A program made the translations under genes and the position numbers. A DNA stretch of 36,056 nucleotides from Flavobacterium sp. KMS (GTDB lineage: Bacteria; Bacteroidota; Bacteroidia; Flavobacteriales; Flavobacteriaceae): contig NZ_JSYP01000034.1 in assembly GCF_000813005.1 (NCBI RefSeq), forward strand, positions 1-36,056, read 5' to 3'. The first letter of the stretch is position 1. Every line of letters starts with the position of its first letter. The notes beneath the pieces are model-generated. The model made no database searches. It saw only the letters and a list, made by a program, of their open reading frames with translations, and was not told where the DNA came from. Positions 26,056 through 34,770 of the stretch are shown here, in pieces.

Positions 26056-26197
26056 TTTAACACATAGTGACATAGATTTAATCTCTAAACAAAGAACACA
26101 AAAAGAAATACATTTCTTTCGCATAGCAAACTATGTGTATTCAAAATAAGTGAAATGCCTTTTAAAGCATACAAAACCTATGTCACTATGTGTTAAA
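26056..26197. repeat. 142-nt palindromic intergenic repeat with 20-bp perfect ends
   Basis: TTTAACACATAGTGACATAG at 26056-26075 is perfectly inverted at 26178-26197. Inside are two further palindromes: AAAGAAAT/ATTTCTTT (26102-26119) and CATAG-CAAA-CTATG (26122-26135). There is no coding content. This looks like a MITE-like or REP-like dispersed element and lies between two convergent genes. Confidence 0.7.
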
Positions 26198-26225
26198 ATT
26201 AATTCAAACTAACGAGTGAAGTAAA

Positions 26226-27644
26226 CTAAAATTTATTTTCTACTTCTGCAGCCTGCAACATCAAATAATGTAAATCGGTATTTTTTACAAAAGGCTTTAA
26301 AAGTTCACTTCCGGGACCGAACATTGCCAACTCTACATAATCGGCAGAGTGATCCATACTAATCCAACCTACAGAATTTATTTTTCCTTGCATTTCAGCA
26401 AAAGCTTTATAAGGCAATTTCTTGTAGTTGTACAATCCGTCTTCCTTATGCAAACCATCATAATAACTCAAAACCGTTTTGGCATCTTCATCCGAAACTG
26501 AATGTCCATTAGCCTTTTCTATAATTTCCTTTACTTGAGCAACCGAAGAATCAGGTTTTATCTGATTTAAAACCCACTCGTTAGTCTGTGTATATTTCTG
26601 GATGCTATCAAAATTCTCATTAGCGTATTTACCATAAATAATCCCAGGATTTGCGTTACCGTGATCCGTAGTAATTATCACTAAAGTTTCTTTGTCTTTC
26701 TCGGCAAAATCTATCGCAATTTTTACTGCTTCGTCAAACTCAATTTGGTCATTAATTAAACCTGCAATATCATTTCCGTGTGCAGCCCAATCCACTTTTC
26801 CGCTTTCTATTTGTAAAACAAAACCGTTTTTATGACCTTTCATTCTATCAATAGCTTTCTGAGCCATCTCACCAAGGCTTGGAACTGTTTGTTTTAAATT
26901 ATCATCACTGTTTTTATCTACATAATAAGGAAGTCCATCTTCTGCAAACACACCTAAAATAGGCTGAGAATTAGAAGCTGCATCCATCTCAGAACGCGTT
27001 TTTACCACCTGATATCCTTTTGCTTTAAAAGCAGCATACATATCCTTTTTATCTTTTCTTACCCCAGAGTTAAAATAGTTTGAACCTCCACCCATCATAA
27101 CATCAAAACCAAGATCTAGATATTGTTCGGCAATATCATCCTGAGCATTTCGGCTTTTACTATTTACACAAAACCCAGCGGGAGTTGCATGAGTAATAGG
27201 AACAGTAGTTACACAACCAGCCATCTTACCCGATTTCTTGAACTTTTGCCAAATAGGTAAATGTGGCTCACCTTGAGGACTTACATTAAGCACCCCATTA
27301 TTTACTCTAAAACCACCACCCCAAGAAGAACTTGCAGCCGACGAATCGGTTACTATAGAACTAGCCGAAGCCGTATCCATCAAGGCTCTAGAAACCCGAT
27401 TGTCTTTATATAACTGAATCCAATTAGAACCTTTTCCTGTTTTTCTGTTCAGGAACAAATCAGTCATATTTAGAGTTCCTGTGCTCATTCCGTCACTAAC
27501 TAAAAGAATAATATTTTTAGCTTTTTTATTTTTGTTAACCGATTCTAAATCTAAAATATTTGCAGAACCCTGAAAAGGATTCATTACAGCAGCTCCAATT
27601 GTAAATAAAGAGCCATTTCTAAAAAACTTCCTTCTATCCATCAT
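26226..27644 (-). CDS. Alkaline phosphatase with Tat-type signal
   Basis: A 472-residue member of the alkaline phosphatase superfamily, expected to release phosphate from monoesters in the periplasm. The N-terminus, DRRKFFRNGS then a hydrophobic stretch, resembles a twin-arginine signal. Metal and catalytic residues are recognisable: D51 (LLVSDGMSTG), the nucleophile Ser101 in VTDSSAAS, ITTDHGN (metal His and Asp) near 330, and SGKVDWAAHGND. Length matches the PhoA-like group. A TTTG / 18-nt / TATCTTTG promoter precedes it. An adjacent ATG one codon downstream is an equally possible start. Confidence 0.93.
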   Translation of the reverse strand: MMDRRKFFRNGSLFTIGAAVMNPFQGSANILDLESVNKNKKAKNIILLVSDGMSTGTLNMTDLFLNRKTGKGSNWIQLYKDNRVSRALMDTASASSIVTDSSAASSSWGGGFRVNNGVLNVSPQGEPHLPIWQKFKKSGKMAGCVTTVPITHATPAGFCVNSKSRNAQDDIAEQYLDLGFDVMMGGGSNYFNSGVRKDKKDMYAAFKAKGYQVVKTRSEMDAASNSQPILGVFAEDGLPYYVDKNSDDNLKQTVPSLGEMAQKAIDRMKGHKNGFVLQIESGKVDWAAHGNDIAGLINDQIEFDEAVKIAIDFAEKDKETLVIITTDHGNANPGIIYGKYANENFDSIQKYTQTNEWVLNQIKPDSSVAQVKEIIEKANGHSVSDEDAKTVLSYYDGLHKEDGLYNYKKLPYKAFAEMQGKINSVGWISMDHSADYVELAMFGPGSELLKPFVKNTDLHYLMLQAAEVENKF

Positions 27645-27666
27645 TACTTTGTTTTTGTAAGTATTT

Positions 27667-27696
27667 CAAAGATAAAAAAATACACTTAGTAACAAA
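27667..27696 (-). promoter_or_regulatory. Promoter of the alkaline phosphatase gene
   Basis: On the minus strand a TTTG (-33; plus-strand CAAA at 27693-27696) and TATCTTTG (-7; 27674-27667) are separated by 18 nt, close to the Bacteroidota consensus. The box ends 22 nt before the ATG. Confidence 0.7.
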
Positions 27697-27737
27697 ATTA
27701 TCTTTCTGTTATGATACTATCGATTTAAACAATCTTG

Positions 27738-27826
27738 AACACTAATTTCACTAATTATCACTAATTTGTTTGTGAAATTAATTCCACAAACAACGTTAAT
27801 CTCATTAAAATTTGAGCAAATTCGTG
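27738..27826. repeat. Gene-less short relative of the GxxExxY cassette ends
   Basis: The left part, AACACTAATTTCACTAATTA (27738-27757) and onward to 27767, matches the left arm at 12607 with about five differences in 30. The right part, TTAATC...AAATTTG..AAATTCGTG (27796-27826), matches the right arm at 13071-13096. Between them is a 24-nt near-perfect palindrome GTTTGTG...CACAAAC (27768-27791). The interior gene is absent. Confidence 0.6.
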
Positions 27827-27921
27827 ACTCGAGACTGAAAGTCGAACAGACGAAGTAAATTCTTACTTCTTTCTTGTATTCACATCCAGCCAATAGAGCA
27901 ACAAACCATACCAATCTAAAA

Positions 27922-27954
27922 AGCAAAAACCCCATCTAATCCAGACAGGGTTTT
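27922..27954 (-). terminator. Probable terminator after rsmG
   Basis: On the minus strand AAAACCC and GGGTTTT arms (plus-strand 27926-27932 and 27948-27954) enclose a 15-nt loop and end in TTTTTGC. Moderate quality: stem is short. Confidence 0.5.
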
Positions 27955-27975
27955 ATAAATTGTATTCGATATGTT

Positions 27976-28605
27976 TTAAACTGTAAACTTCAAAGGAAGA
28001 TGAACCACTTTTTTAGTTTCAAAAAATTCATCATCAAATATTTCTGCTAAATCATACAACGTAGCTTTAGGGAAATCTTTTAGTTCCTCTGCTAAATCTC
28101 CTCCTTTAAGATATAGGATTCCGTTTTTTAGAGTATGCTTGTGTTGTTTCTTAATTTTTTCTTTCACCCACGAAACAAAATCCGGCATATTGGTTACGGC
28201 ACGACTTACAATAAAATCAAAATCTCCTTTAACCAATTCAGCACGCTTTTGTTCAGCCTTCACATTCTTTAATTCTAATGCATCAACAACACCTTGAACC
28301 ACTTTTATTTTTTTGGCAATTACATCAATTAAATAAAATCGTGTTTCAGGAAAAAGAATCGCTAGAGGAATTCCAGGAAAACCACCTCCAGTTCCAACAT
28401 CTAAAACTGTTGCTCCAGGTTCAAATTTCATGATTTTTGCAATCCCTAACGAATGTAAAATATGTTTTGTATATAAGGAATCAATGTCTTTTCTAGAAAT
28501 TACATTGATTTTTTCATTCCAATCGTGGTATAAAAAGTCTAATTTTTGAAATTGTTCGATTTGAAGATCGGTCAAATCAGGAAAATATTTCAATATCTCG
28601 TCCAT
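27976..28605 (-). CDS. rsmG: 16S rRNA (guanine-527-N7)-methyltransferase
   Basis: A 209-residue RsmG. It methylates N7 of G527 in 16S rRNA using SAM; loss is linked to low-level streptomycin resistance in other bacteria. The glycine-rich SAM site is ATVLDVGTGGGFPGIPLAI (GTGGGFPG at 71-78), and further motifs are NVISRKD, KHILHSL and DFIVSRAV. Length matches the family. It is a single-gene unit: a promoter box lies on the minus strand at 28622-28629 and a weak terminator follows. Confidence 0.96.
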   Translation of the reverse strand: MDEILKYFPDLTDLQIEQFQKLDFLYHDWNEKINVISRKDIDSLYTKHILHSLGIAKIMKFEPGATVLDVGTGGGFPGIPLAILFPETRFYLIDVIAKKIKVVQGVVDALELKNVKAEQKRAELVKGDFDFIVSRAVTNMPDFVSWVKEKIKKQHKHTLKNGILYLKGGDLAEELKDFPKATLYDLAEIFDDEFFETKKVVHLPLKFTV

Positions 28606-28621
28606 TGCTTTAAATTTTTAA

Positions 28622-28629
28622 CAAAAGTA
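28622..28629 (-). promoter_or_regulatory. Promoter -7 box for rsmG
   Basis: Minus-strand TACTTTTG matches TAnnTTTG, ending 16 nt before the rsmG ATG. Confidence 0.5.
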
Positions 28630-28659
28630 CTACTTTACGATTGAAATATTTAACTCAAT

Positions 28660-28693
28660 TTTGCAAATTGAAAATTTATAATAATTACCTTTG
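28660..28693 (+). promoter_or_regulatory. Promoter of the desaturase gene
   Basis: TTTG (-33; 28660-28663) and TACCTTTG (-7; 28686-28693) are 22 nt apart, within the Bacteroidota range. The box ends 19 nt before the ATG. Confidence 0.6.
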
Positions 28694-28712
28694 AAAACTA
28701 TTTAAATTAATT

Positions 28713-29810
28713 ATGAATAAGACTGCTCCTATATTTGCAAAGCAAGACAATCTGAAGTTTTTCAGAACACTTAACTCTCGAGTAAACAATTACTTCAAAG
28801 AGAATAATATTCAGAAAACCGGAAACTGGAAGTTACACTTAAAAGCCGTTATTCTTTTTGCTGTTTTTTTAACACCATATTTTTTAATCCTTACACTTAA
28901 TATGCCTTTTTGGGTAATGTTACTTTTATCAATCGTAATTGGTATCGGGATGGCAGGTGTTGGAATGAACGTAATGCACGATGGAAATCATGGTTCTTAT
29001 TCGACTAAAAACTGGATTAACAAATTCATGGGAGGAACTATTTATGTTCTTGCAGGAAACGTTTACAACTGGCAAGTACAACATAATGTTTTACACCATA
29101 CTTATACTAATATTCCTGGACATGATGAAGATCTGGATGCAGGAAGAATTATTCGTTTTACAAAACATGCAGAATGGCATAGTTTTCACCGTTTTCAGCA
29201 TTATTATTCTGTATTCTTATATGGTTTATTGACATTTAATTGGGCAATTACAACCGATTTTAAGCAAATGCGAAACTACCTAAAAAGAAAATTATCTTAT
29301 GGTGAGCCAAAAAGCCCAAAGATTCTTTGGACAACACTTATTATAACAAAAGTTATTTATGTTTCAATCTGGATTGTTTTACCAATCGTAATCGGAATTG
29401 CATGGTGGAAAGTACTAATCGGATTCTTCGTAATGCACTATACAGCCGGATTAATCCTAAGTGTTGTATTTCAGTTGGCACACGTTGTTGAAGAAACTAC
29501 AAACCCATCTCCAAACGAATTAGGAGAAATGGACAATACGTGGGCTATTCACCAATTATTTACTACAACCAATTTTGCTCCAAAAAACGCAATTGTAAAC
29601 TGGTACACTGGAGGATTAAATCACCAAATCGAACACCATATTTTCCCAAATATAAGTCACATTCATTATGGTAAAATTGCAAAAATCGTGAAAGAAACTG
29701 CAAAAGAATGCGATTTACCATATTACGAATACAAAACAATGGGAAGTGCTATTATTGCTCACTTCAAACATTTACGTGAATTAGGGATGAAACCTGGATT
29801 ATCAGTTTAA
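28713..29810 (+). CDS. Membrane fatty acid (acyl-CoA type) desaturase
   Basis: A 365-residue membrane desaturase that inserts a double bond into an acyl chain using a di-iron centre and electrons from a donor. All three histidine boxes are present: HDGNH at 89-93, HNVLHH at 124-129, and HQIEHH at 304-309. The third box's Q in place of H is typical of front-end desaturases, but there is no fused cytochrome b5 domain. Four or more hydrophobic segments are present. It should act in the cytoplasmic membrane, e.g. on membrane lipid fluidity. The exact regioselectivity cannot be read. The next gene follows after 71 nt (counting the ATG start there). Confidence 0.93.
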   Translation: MNKTAPIFAKQDNLKFFRTLNSRVNNYFKENNIQKTGNWKLHLKAVILFAVFLTPYFLILTLNMPFWVMLLLSIVIGIGMAGVGMNVMHDGNHGSYSTKNWINKFMGGTIYVLAGNVYNWQVQHNVLHHTYTNIPGHDEDLDAGRIIRFTKHAEWHSFHRFQHYYSVFLYGLLTFNWAITTDFKQMRNYLKRKLSYGEPKSPKILWTTLIITKVIYVSIWIVLPIVIGIAWWKVLIGFFVMHYTAGLILSVVFQLAHVVEETTNPSPNELGEMDNTWAIHQLFTTTNFAPKNAIVNWYTGGLNHQIEHHIFPNISHIHYGKIAKIVKETAKECDLPYYEYKTMGSAIIAHFKHLRELGMKPGLSV

Positions 29811-29881
29811 ACTAAAAAAATCTATTAATAATTAACCATCCTTAATTAAAGTTGAAATTAAGGACATTCAAAAATTTTATA

Positions 29882-31072
29882 ATGAACCATATTCTTTCAG
29901 ACAGAATCAACAACCTTGCGACATCACAAACTCTAGCAATGGCAGCTTTGGCACGCGAACTAAAAGCACAAGGAAAAGACATTATCAGTTTAAGTTTAGG
30001 TGAACCTGATTTTAACACGCCAGACTTTATTAAAGAAGCAGTTAAAAAAGCAGTCGACGAAAATTACAGTACATATTCTCCAGTAGAAGGTTATTTAGAA
30101 TTGAGAGAAGCAATTTGCAGAAAATTCAAAAGAGATAACGGATTAGACTACAAACCAACTCAAATTGTAGTTTCTACAGGAGCAAAACAATCATTATACA
30201 ACATTGCACAAGTAATGTTAAACGAAGGTGACGAGGTTATTTTACCTGCACCATACTGGGTTTCTTATTTCGAAATCGTAAAACTTTCAGGAGGAGTTCC
30301 AGTAGAAGTTCCAACATCTGTAGATACTGATTTCAAGATTACACCAGCACAATTAGAAGCAGCAATTACACCAAAAACAAAAATGATGTGGTTCAGTTCT
30401 CCTTGTAACCCTTCAGGTTCAGTTTACAGCAGAGAAGAGTTAACTGCACTTGCAAAAGTGTTAGAAAAACACCCAAATATATACGTAGTTGCCGACGAAA
30501 TTTATGAGCACATCAATTTCTCAGGAACATTCTGCAGTATCGGTTCAATTCCGGGAATGTTAGAAAAAACAATCACTGTAAACGGAGTTGCAAAAGCATT
30601 TGCCATGACAGGATACAGAGTTGGTTATATTGGAGCTCCAGAATTCATCGCAAAAGCGTGTACAAAAATTCAAGGACAAGTAACATCTGGAGCAAATTCT
30701 GTGGCACAACGTGCTACAATTACAGCTGTAGATGCTGACCCAAGTGTATTAAACCACATGGTACAGGCTTTCCACACACGTAGAGATTTAGTAGTTGGAT
30801 TATTAAAAGAAATTCCAGGAGTAAAAATCAACGTTCCAGAAGGAGCATTTTACGTATTCCCAGACGTATCTTCTTTCTTCGGAAAAACATTAAAAGGAAC
30901 ACACATCAAAGATGCTAATGATTTATCTATGTATCTTCTTGGCGAAGCAAATGTTGCAACAGTAACAGGAGATGCATTCGGAAACCCAAATTGTATCCGT
31001 TTCTCTTACGCAACAAGCGACGATATCCTAAAAGAAGCATTACGCAGAATCAAAGAAGCTTTAGCTGCATAA
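29882..31072 (+). CDS. PLP-dependent aminotransferase, aspartate aminotransferase type
   Basis: A 396-residue class I aminotransferase, most like aspartate aminotransferase of the Bacteroidota/thermophile type. The PLP-binding lysine lies in NGVAKAFAMTGYRVGYIG (Lys238 counted from the ATG at 29882). Other motifs are SLGEPDFNTPDF, STGAKQSLYN, APYWVSYFEI, SPCNPSGSVYS and DEIYEHI. I chose the ATG at 29882 over an alternative upstream TTG 10 codons earlier, because family members begin close to MNHILSDRINNLATSQT. It lies directly downstream of the desaturase, without a clear promoter. A terminator follows. Confidence 0.94.
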   Translation: MNHILSDRINNLATSQTLAMAALARELKAQGKDIISLSLGEPDFNTPDFIKEAVKKAVDENYSTYSPVEGYLELREAICRKFKRDNGLDYKPTQIVVSTGAKQSLYNIAQVMLNEGDEVILPAPYWVSYFEIVKLSGGVPVEVPTSVDTDFKITPAQLEAAITPKTKMMWFSSPCNPSGSVYSREELTALAKVLEKHPNIYVVADEIYEHINFSGTFCSIGSIPGMLEKTITVNGVAKAFAMTGYRVGYIGAPEFIAKACTKIQGQVTSGANSVAQRATITAVDADPSVLNHMVQAFHTRRDLVVGLLKEIPGVKINVPEGAFYVFPDVSSFFGKTLKGTHIKDANDLSMYLLGEANVATVTGDAFGNPNCIRFSYATSDDILKEALRRIKEALAA

Positions 31073-31092
31073 CAACATAAAATAAGTTTATT

Positions 31093-31146
31093 AAAACGGC
31101 TTAAGGTTTAAAGTTTCATCACTTTATACTTTAAGCTGTTTTTTTA
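31093..31146 (+). terminator. Terminator after the aminotransferase gene
   Basis: AAAACGGCTTAA (31093-31104) pairs with TTAAGCTGTTTT (31131-31142) around an inner TTTAAAG/CTTTA-type region, then T-run. Confidence 0.75.
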
Positions 31147-31152
31147 TGGGGT

Positions 31153-31232
31153 TTCCTCCGGTCGGGCTATCCGACTATATCTTTTATTTTTTAAAGAAAA
31201 AATAAAAGGATATCGCTCCTATCCCTAACCCA
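31153..31232 (+). repeat. GGGCTATCCG-type palindromic repeat, copy 1
   Basis: A GTCGGGCTATCCGA start is followed by ATATCTTTTATTTTTT, which pairs (one gap) with AAAAAATAAAAGGATAT, and the element ends CGCTCCTATCCC. A related copy lies at 35735-35827. This hairpin is non-coding and typical of flavobacterial intergenic repeats by my recollection. Confidence 0.6.
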
Positions 31233-31297
31233 AAAACTAATCACTATCAACTTTACTAATAAACAACAGATTGCAAGCACAAATAACATATTGTAAA

Positions 31298-31370
31298 CAT
31301 AGCCAACGGTTTCAACCGTTGGAGCATAATGTATTATCGCAATCCGCATCACACGGTTGAAACCGTCTGC
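31298..31370. repeat. Inverted pair of ACGGTTTCAACCGT hairpins
   Basis: CCAACGGTTTCAACCGTTGG (31303-31322) is a near-perfect 20-nt palindrome. The reverse-orientation related word ACGGTTGAAACCGT is at 31353-31366. Both flanks carry an AGC-type word (ATAGC), so the two hairpins form an inverted pair like those of REP/BIME elements. Confidence 0.6.
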
Positions 31371-31660
31371 TATAATTAAAACAGGATAGAATTTAAAAAA
31401 TGAAAAACATAATGAACTTTGTTTTCTATTACTACTCATGTCTGCATGCTGATATTAAATACACGAAACCAAGTTCCTTACACCCTTGTATTATTACTCA
31501 CCAAACAAACATTACTTTTTAGATAATATTATTAGTATTTTTAGCCCGCAAATAAAAACCGTTTTATAGTATTTAAACGAATATGAGATTCCTATAAAAC
31601 AACAATATGAAAAATATAATCTTTATTATAAAACATTACAAACCAAATAACCAACCAATT

Positions 31661-32239
31661 ATGAATTCAGTATTTCGGAAAATCTTTATCATTATTATTT
31701 TTACAATAATTTCATCTAATCTGGCAAAAGCCCAAACAGAAGGAAATTTTATCAAAGTCTCAATAGGCTATGGATCTAGCACTTCAAATTACGAAGAAGA
31801 AAATCCCGAAATCATCGATGGTTCTGGTTTTTTTGCCCAAGGAGAATATATAATAGGAGTTACCAAATGGTTTAGCGTAAGACCTTATGCTGGCGTTATT
31901 TTTACCTCAACTAGCGAAGATGCCGTTAAAAACCCACAAGGCTACAAAGTAGAAACTAATGCATTTTTACTAGGAGCAAAAGTTCGTCTTTGCGCACCAA
32001 TTCCTTGGGTTGCACCATTTATAGAAACTGGTATTGGCGCTTCTATCGGTTCATTTGAAACCTACACTAATCAAGTCAATGAGAAAAAAAGCGGTGTAGT
32101 TCCACATATTCCGATTAGCTTAGGACTTGCATTGGGCCCAAAAAACAACATAGAAATTGGAGTTACCTTTTACGGAAATCTATCAGGTGAACAAGGTTTC
32201 GGTGCATTTACAGCAGGATATACATTTCCTATAGATTAA
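31661..32239 (+). CDS. Secreted outer-membrane beta-barrel protein
   Basis: A 192-residue protein counted from the ATG at 31661. That start gives a clean signal peptide (MNSVFRKIFIIIIFTIISSNLAKAQ) whereas an upstream in-frame start adds 18 polar residues before it. The mature part has repeated amphipathic beta-strand patterns ending in aromatic or Phe-rich strands (TAGYTFPID at the end), consistent with an outer-membrane beta-barrel of the OMP_b-brl type. Function is unknown. It precedes another secreted protein gene by 26 bases and may be in one unit with it. Confidence 0.7.
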   Translation: MNSVFRKIFIIIIFTIISSNLAKAQTEGNFIKVSIGYGSSTSNYEEENPEIIDGSGFFAQGEYIIGVTKWFSVRPYAGVIFTSTSEDAVKNPQGYKVETNAFLLGAKVRLCAPIPWVAPFIETGIGASIGSFETYTNQVNEKKSGVVPHIPISLGLALGPKNNIEIGVTFYGNLSGEQGFGAFTAGYTFPID

Positions 32240-32265
32240 TTTTAAACCAACTTAAATAGTATATC

Positions 32266-32733
32266 ATGAAAATTTCAACTTTATTACTTTCTTTATTTTT
32301 TGTGATTCAACTTACATTTGCTCAATCAACTTTAATTCAAGATCCCCCGAAAAAAACTTGGAAAATTTTAGTTAAGAATAATAAAACTGCCGAAGAAAAT
32401 TTCAAAATGATTGGACAAACATTAATAGAAAATAATTATTCAATTGAGAAAAAAGACAAGGAATTTTTATTCATTCAAACATCTCCAAAAAATTTGCAAA
32501 AATTAAACGCTTCATATTTCCTGAATTTTACTTTCAAAGACAATTTAATAATTTTATCTGGAATGTCAAAAATGAATATATCTATAAATTTTGGAAGCAT
32601 TACGACCGAAAGCAACTATGAAAAAATAATTAACAAAGGGATGAGAGGGTCAATAATGAAAGAATCTTTCAATGAAATGTTGCAATTTGCCACATTGCTT
32701 CCTAAATCTGAATATGATTTTATTACTGATTAA
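32266..32733 (+). CDS. Secreted hypothetical protein, 155 residues
   Basis: I do not recognise this protein. It has a strong signal peptide (residues 1-19, ending LTFAQ), then a soluble, charged domain. The mature part has alternating strand-like stretches (KTWKILVKNNK, EFLFIQTSPKNLQKLNA), but no known motif. It follows the beta-barrel gene at 26 bases, so the two may be co-transcribed. I see no cysteines to suggest disulfides and no C-terminal type IX sorting domain. Confidence 0.75.
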   Translation: MKISTLLLSLFFVIQLTFAQSTLIQDPPKKTWKILVKNNKTAEENFKMIGQTLIENNYSIEKKDKEFLFIQTSPKNLQKLNASYFLNFTFKDNLIILSGMSKMNISINFGSITTESNYEKIINKGMRGSIMKESFNEMLQFATLLPKSEYDFITD

Positions 32734-32888
32734 ATAAAAAAGCCAAACATCTTCTATTATCTAACTATTTTAAAAAAAGTCACTTCAGTATTAGTAAACT
32801 CAAATAATTTATAAGAACTTTGCAAACTTTTTTAGGCGAAAGCCAAAAAGCATAAAGTTTTAGAAATAAATAATTTATCATCAACTCG

Positions 32889-34763
32889 ATGAAGAAAAAA
32901 ATCGAAATATTAGCTCCTGCTAAAGATTTAATCGGAGGAATGGCAGCTATAAATAGTGGAGCCGATGCAGTTTATATTGGTGCACCACAATTTGGAGCAC
33001 GTTCTAATGCCAACAATTCACTAGAAGATGTAGCTGCATTAGTAAAATATGCTCACTTATTTAATGCTCAGGTTTTTGTGGTAATGAATACCATTTTGTA
33101 CGACAACGAACTAGAAACGTGTCGTCAAATGATTTATGAATTATACGATATTGGTGTAGATGCACTAATTATTCAGGATATGGCAATCATGGAGATGGAG
33201 TTACCTCCTATTGTACTTCATGCCAGCACACAAGCTAATAATCGTGATGCAGATAAAATTAAGTTCCTAAAAGATGCTGGAATAAAACGTGTGGTTTTAG
33301 CCCGTGAATTGAATTTGCATCAAATTAAAACAATATACGACGAGGCTGATGTAGAATTAGAATTTTTCGTAACCGGAGCTTTATGCGTTTCATTCAGTGG
33401 AAACTGTTATATGAGTGTGGCAAACGGAGAACGCAGTGCCAACCGTGGTTCTTGTGCACAAAACTGTCGTTTACCTTATAACTTGATTGACGGAAACGGA
33501 GAAACTTTAATCAAAAACAGTCACTTACTGTCGATTAAAGATTTAGATATTTCAGACCAAATCCCTAATTTAATTGAAGCAGGAATCGTTTCTTTTAAAA
33601 TCGAAGGGCGACTAAAAGATGTTGTTTATGTTAAAAACAACGTATCGTTTTTACGTCAAAAATTAGATAGTTTCTTAGAAGCAGAAGGAAATGATAAATA
33701 CACGAAAGCTTCTTCTGGAAAATGTACCTATACTTTTGATTCTTCTTTAAACAGAACTTTCAATCGTGGATATACCGACTATTTTGTAAACGATAGAAAT
33801 CATAGTATAGGATCTTGGGAAAGCCCAAAATCAAAAGGACAATATATTGGTAAATTAATCCGAACTGTTGGAAATGCTTACGAAATCGAAAATGGCGAAT
33901 TACTAAACAACGGTGACGGACTTTGCTTCATCAACGAAAATAACGAAGCCGACGGAATCTATGTAAACAAAGCCGAAAACGGTAAAATTTATCCAAACGT
34001 TTTAAAAGAAGTAAAAGACGGAACTTTTATCTACCGTAATAACGATGCCGCTTTTATCAAAATTGTAGAAAGAGAAGATAGTGCCGTACGTAAACTAAGC
34101 ACCACTTTACTACTTACAGAAAACGAAACAGGTTTTGAGTTAATAGCAACCGACGAAGACGGAAATGTTAGTATTGTTACTTTAGAACATTCTAAAGAAC
34201 AAACTAAAACTGGTGAATCAATCGAAGAAAACATCAAAACACAATTGGCAAAAACAGGATTTACACCTTATACAGCCGATGAAATTAATGTCATGTTTAC
34301 TCAAAACTGGTTCCTTCCTATTTCTAAAATCAACGAAATGCGAAGAACTGTTTACGATCAGTTAACCGAAATTCGTTTGGCAAATTACAAACGTGAAGAG
34401 CACCAATTGGTAAAAACTTCACATCCGTATCCAGAAACCAAATTGGATTTCATGTACAACGTTTCGAACAAAACAGCTCGTAAATTCTACGAACGTCATG
34501 GCGTAACCGAAATCGAAAAAGCATTTGAATTACAATGGGATCCAGGAAAATCTCGTGTAATGACTACTAAATATTGTATCAAATACGAATTAAAAAAATG
34601 TCCAATACACCAAAAAGACATAATGGGTGTTAAAGTAAAAGAACCATTGGTATTAAAACAAGGCGAACTAGAATACAAACTAAAATTCAACTGTAAACCT
34701 TGCGAAATGGAAATTTGGGAGAAAGATGCCGAATTTGAAATCGAAGAAGATCATTTTCATTAA
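32889..34763 (+). CDS. U32 peptidase family protein
   Basis: A 624-residue protein of the U32 family, now known to include RNA-modification enzymes (TrhP/YegQ and RlhA/YdcP types) as well as collagenase-like proteins. The family signature EFFVTGALCVSFSGNCYMS is present with Cys166 and Cys173; RGSCAQNCRLPY adds two more Cys, consistent with an iron-sulfur or metal cluster. The C-terminal region carries further Cys (YCIKYELKKCPIH, FNCKPCEME). The N-terminal LAPAKDLIGGMAAINSGADAVYIG is typical of the TIM-barrel start. A tRNA or rRNA hydroxylation role is possible, but a specific target is not assigned. Confidence 0.9.
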   Translation: MKKKIEILAPAKDLIGGMAAINSGADAVYIGAPQFGARSNANNSLEDVAALVKYAHLFNAQVFVVMNTILYDNELETCRQMIYELYDIGVDALIIQDMAIMEMELPPIVLHASTQANNRDADKIKFLKDAGIKRVVLARELNLHQIKTIYDEADVELEFFVTGALCVSFSGNCYMSVANGERSANRGSCAQNCRLPYNLIDGNGETLIKNSHLLSIKDLDISDQIPNLIEAGIVSFKIEGRLKDVVYVKNNVSFLRQKLDSFLEAEGNDKYTKASSGKCTYTFDSSLNRTFNRGYTDYFVNDRNHSIGSWESPKSKGQYIGKLIRTVGNAYEIENGELLNNGDGLCFINENNEADGIYVNKAENGKIYPNVLKEVKDGTFIYRNNDAAFIKIVEREDSAVRKLSTTLLLTENETGFELIATDEDGNVSIVTLEHSKEQTKTGESIEENIKTQLAKTGFTPYTADEINVMFTQNWFLPISKINEMRRTVYDQLTEIRLANYKREEHQLVKTSHPYPETKLDFMYNVSNKTARKFYERHGVTEIEKAFELQWDPGKSRVMTTKYCIKYELKKCPIHQKDIMGVKVKEPLVLKQGELEYKLKFNCKPCEMEIWEKDAEFEIEEDHFH

Positions 34764-34770
34764 AAACACA

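Larger units (their letters stand above)
31073..31660. other. Repeat-rich spacer
   Basis: This 588-nt spacer holds the terminator, the GGGCTATCCG-type hairpin and the ACGGTTTCAACCGT pair. A minus-strand 82-codon frame at 31191-31439 crosses those repeats and is not supported as a gene. Confidence 0.6.

Noticed and set aside
27717..27935. 72-codon minus-strand frame
   Set aside because: It crosses the gene-less cassette relative and low-complexity sequence, has no recognisable domain, and ends in the rsmG terminator region.
31191..31439. 82-codon minus-strand frame
   Set aside because: It runs across the GGGCTATCCG hairpin and the ACGGTTTCAACCGT pair; its protein has no family features and no promoter was seen.
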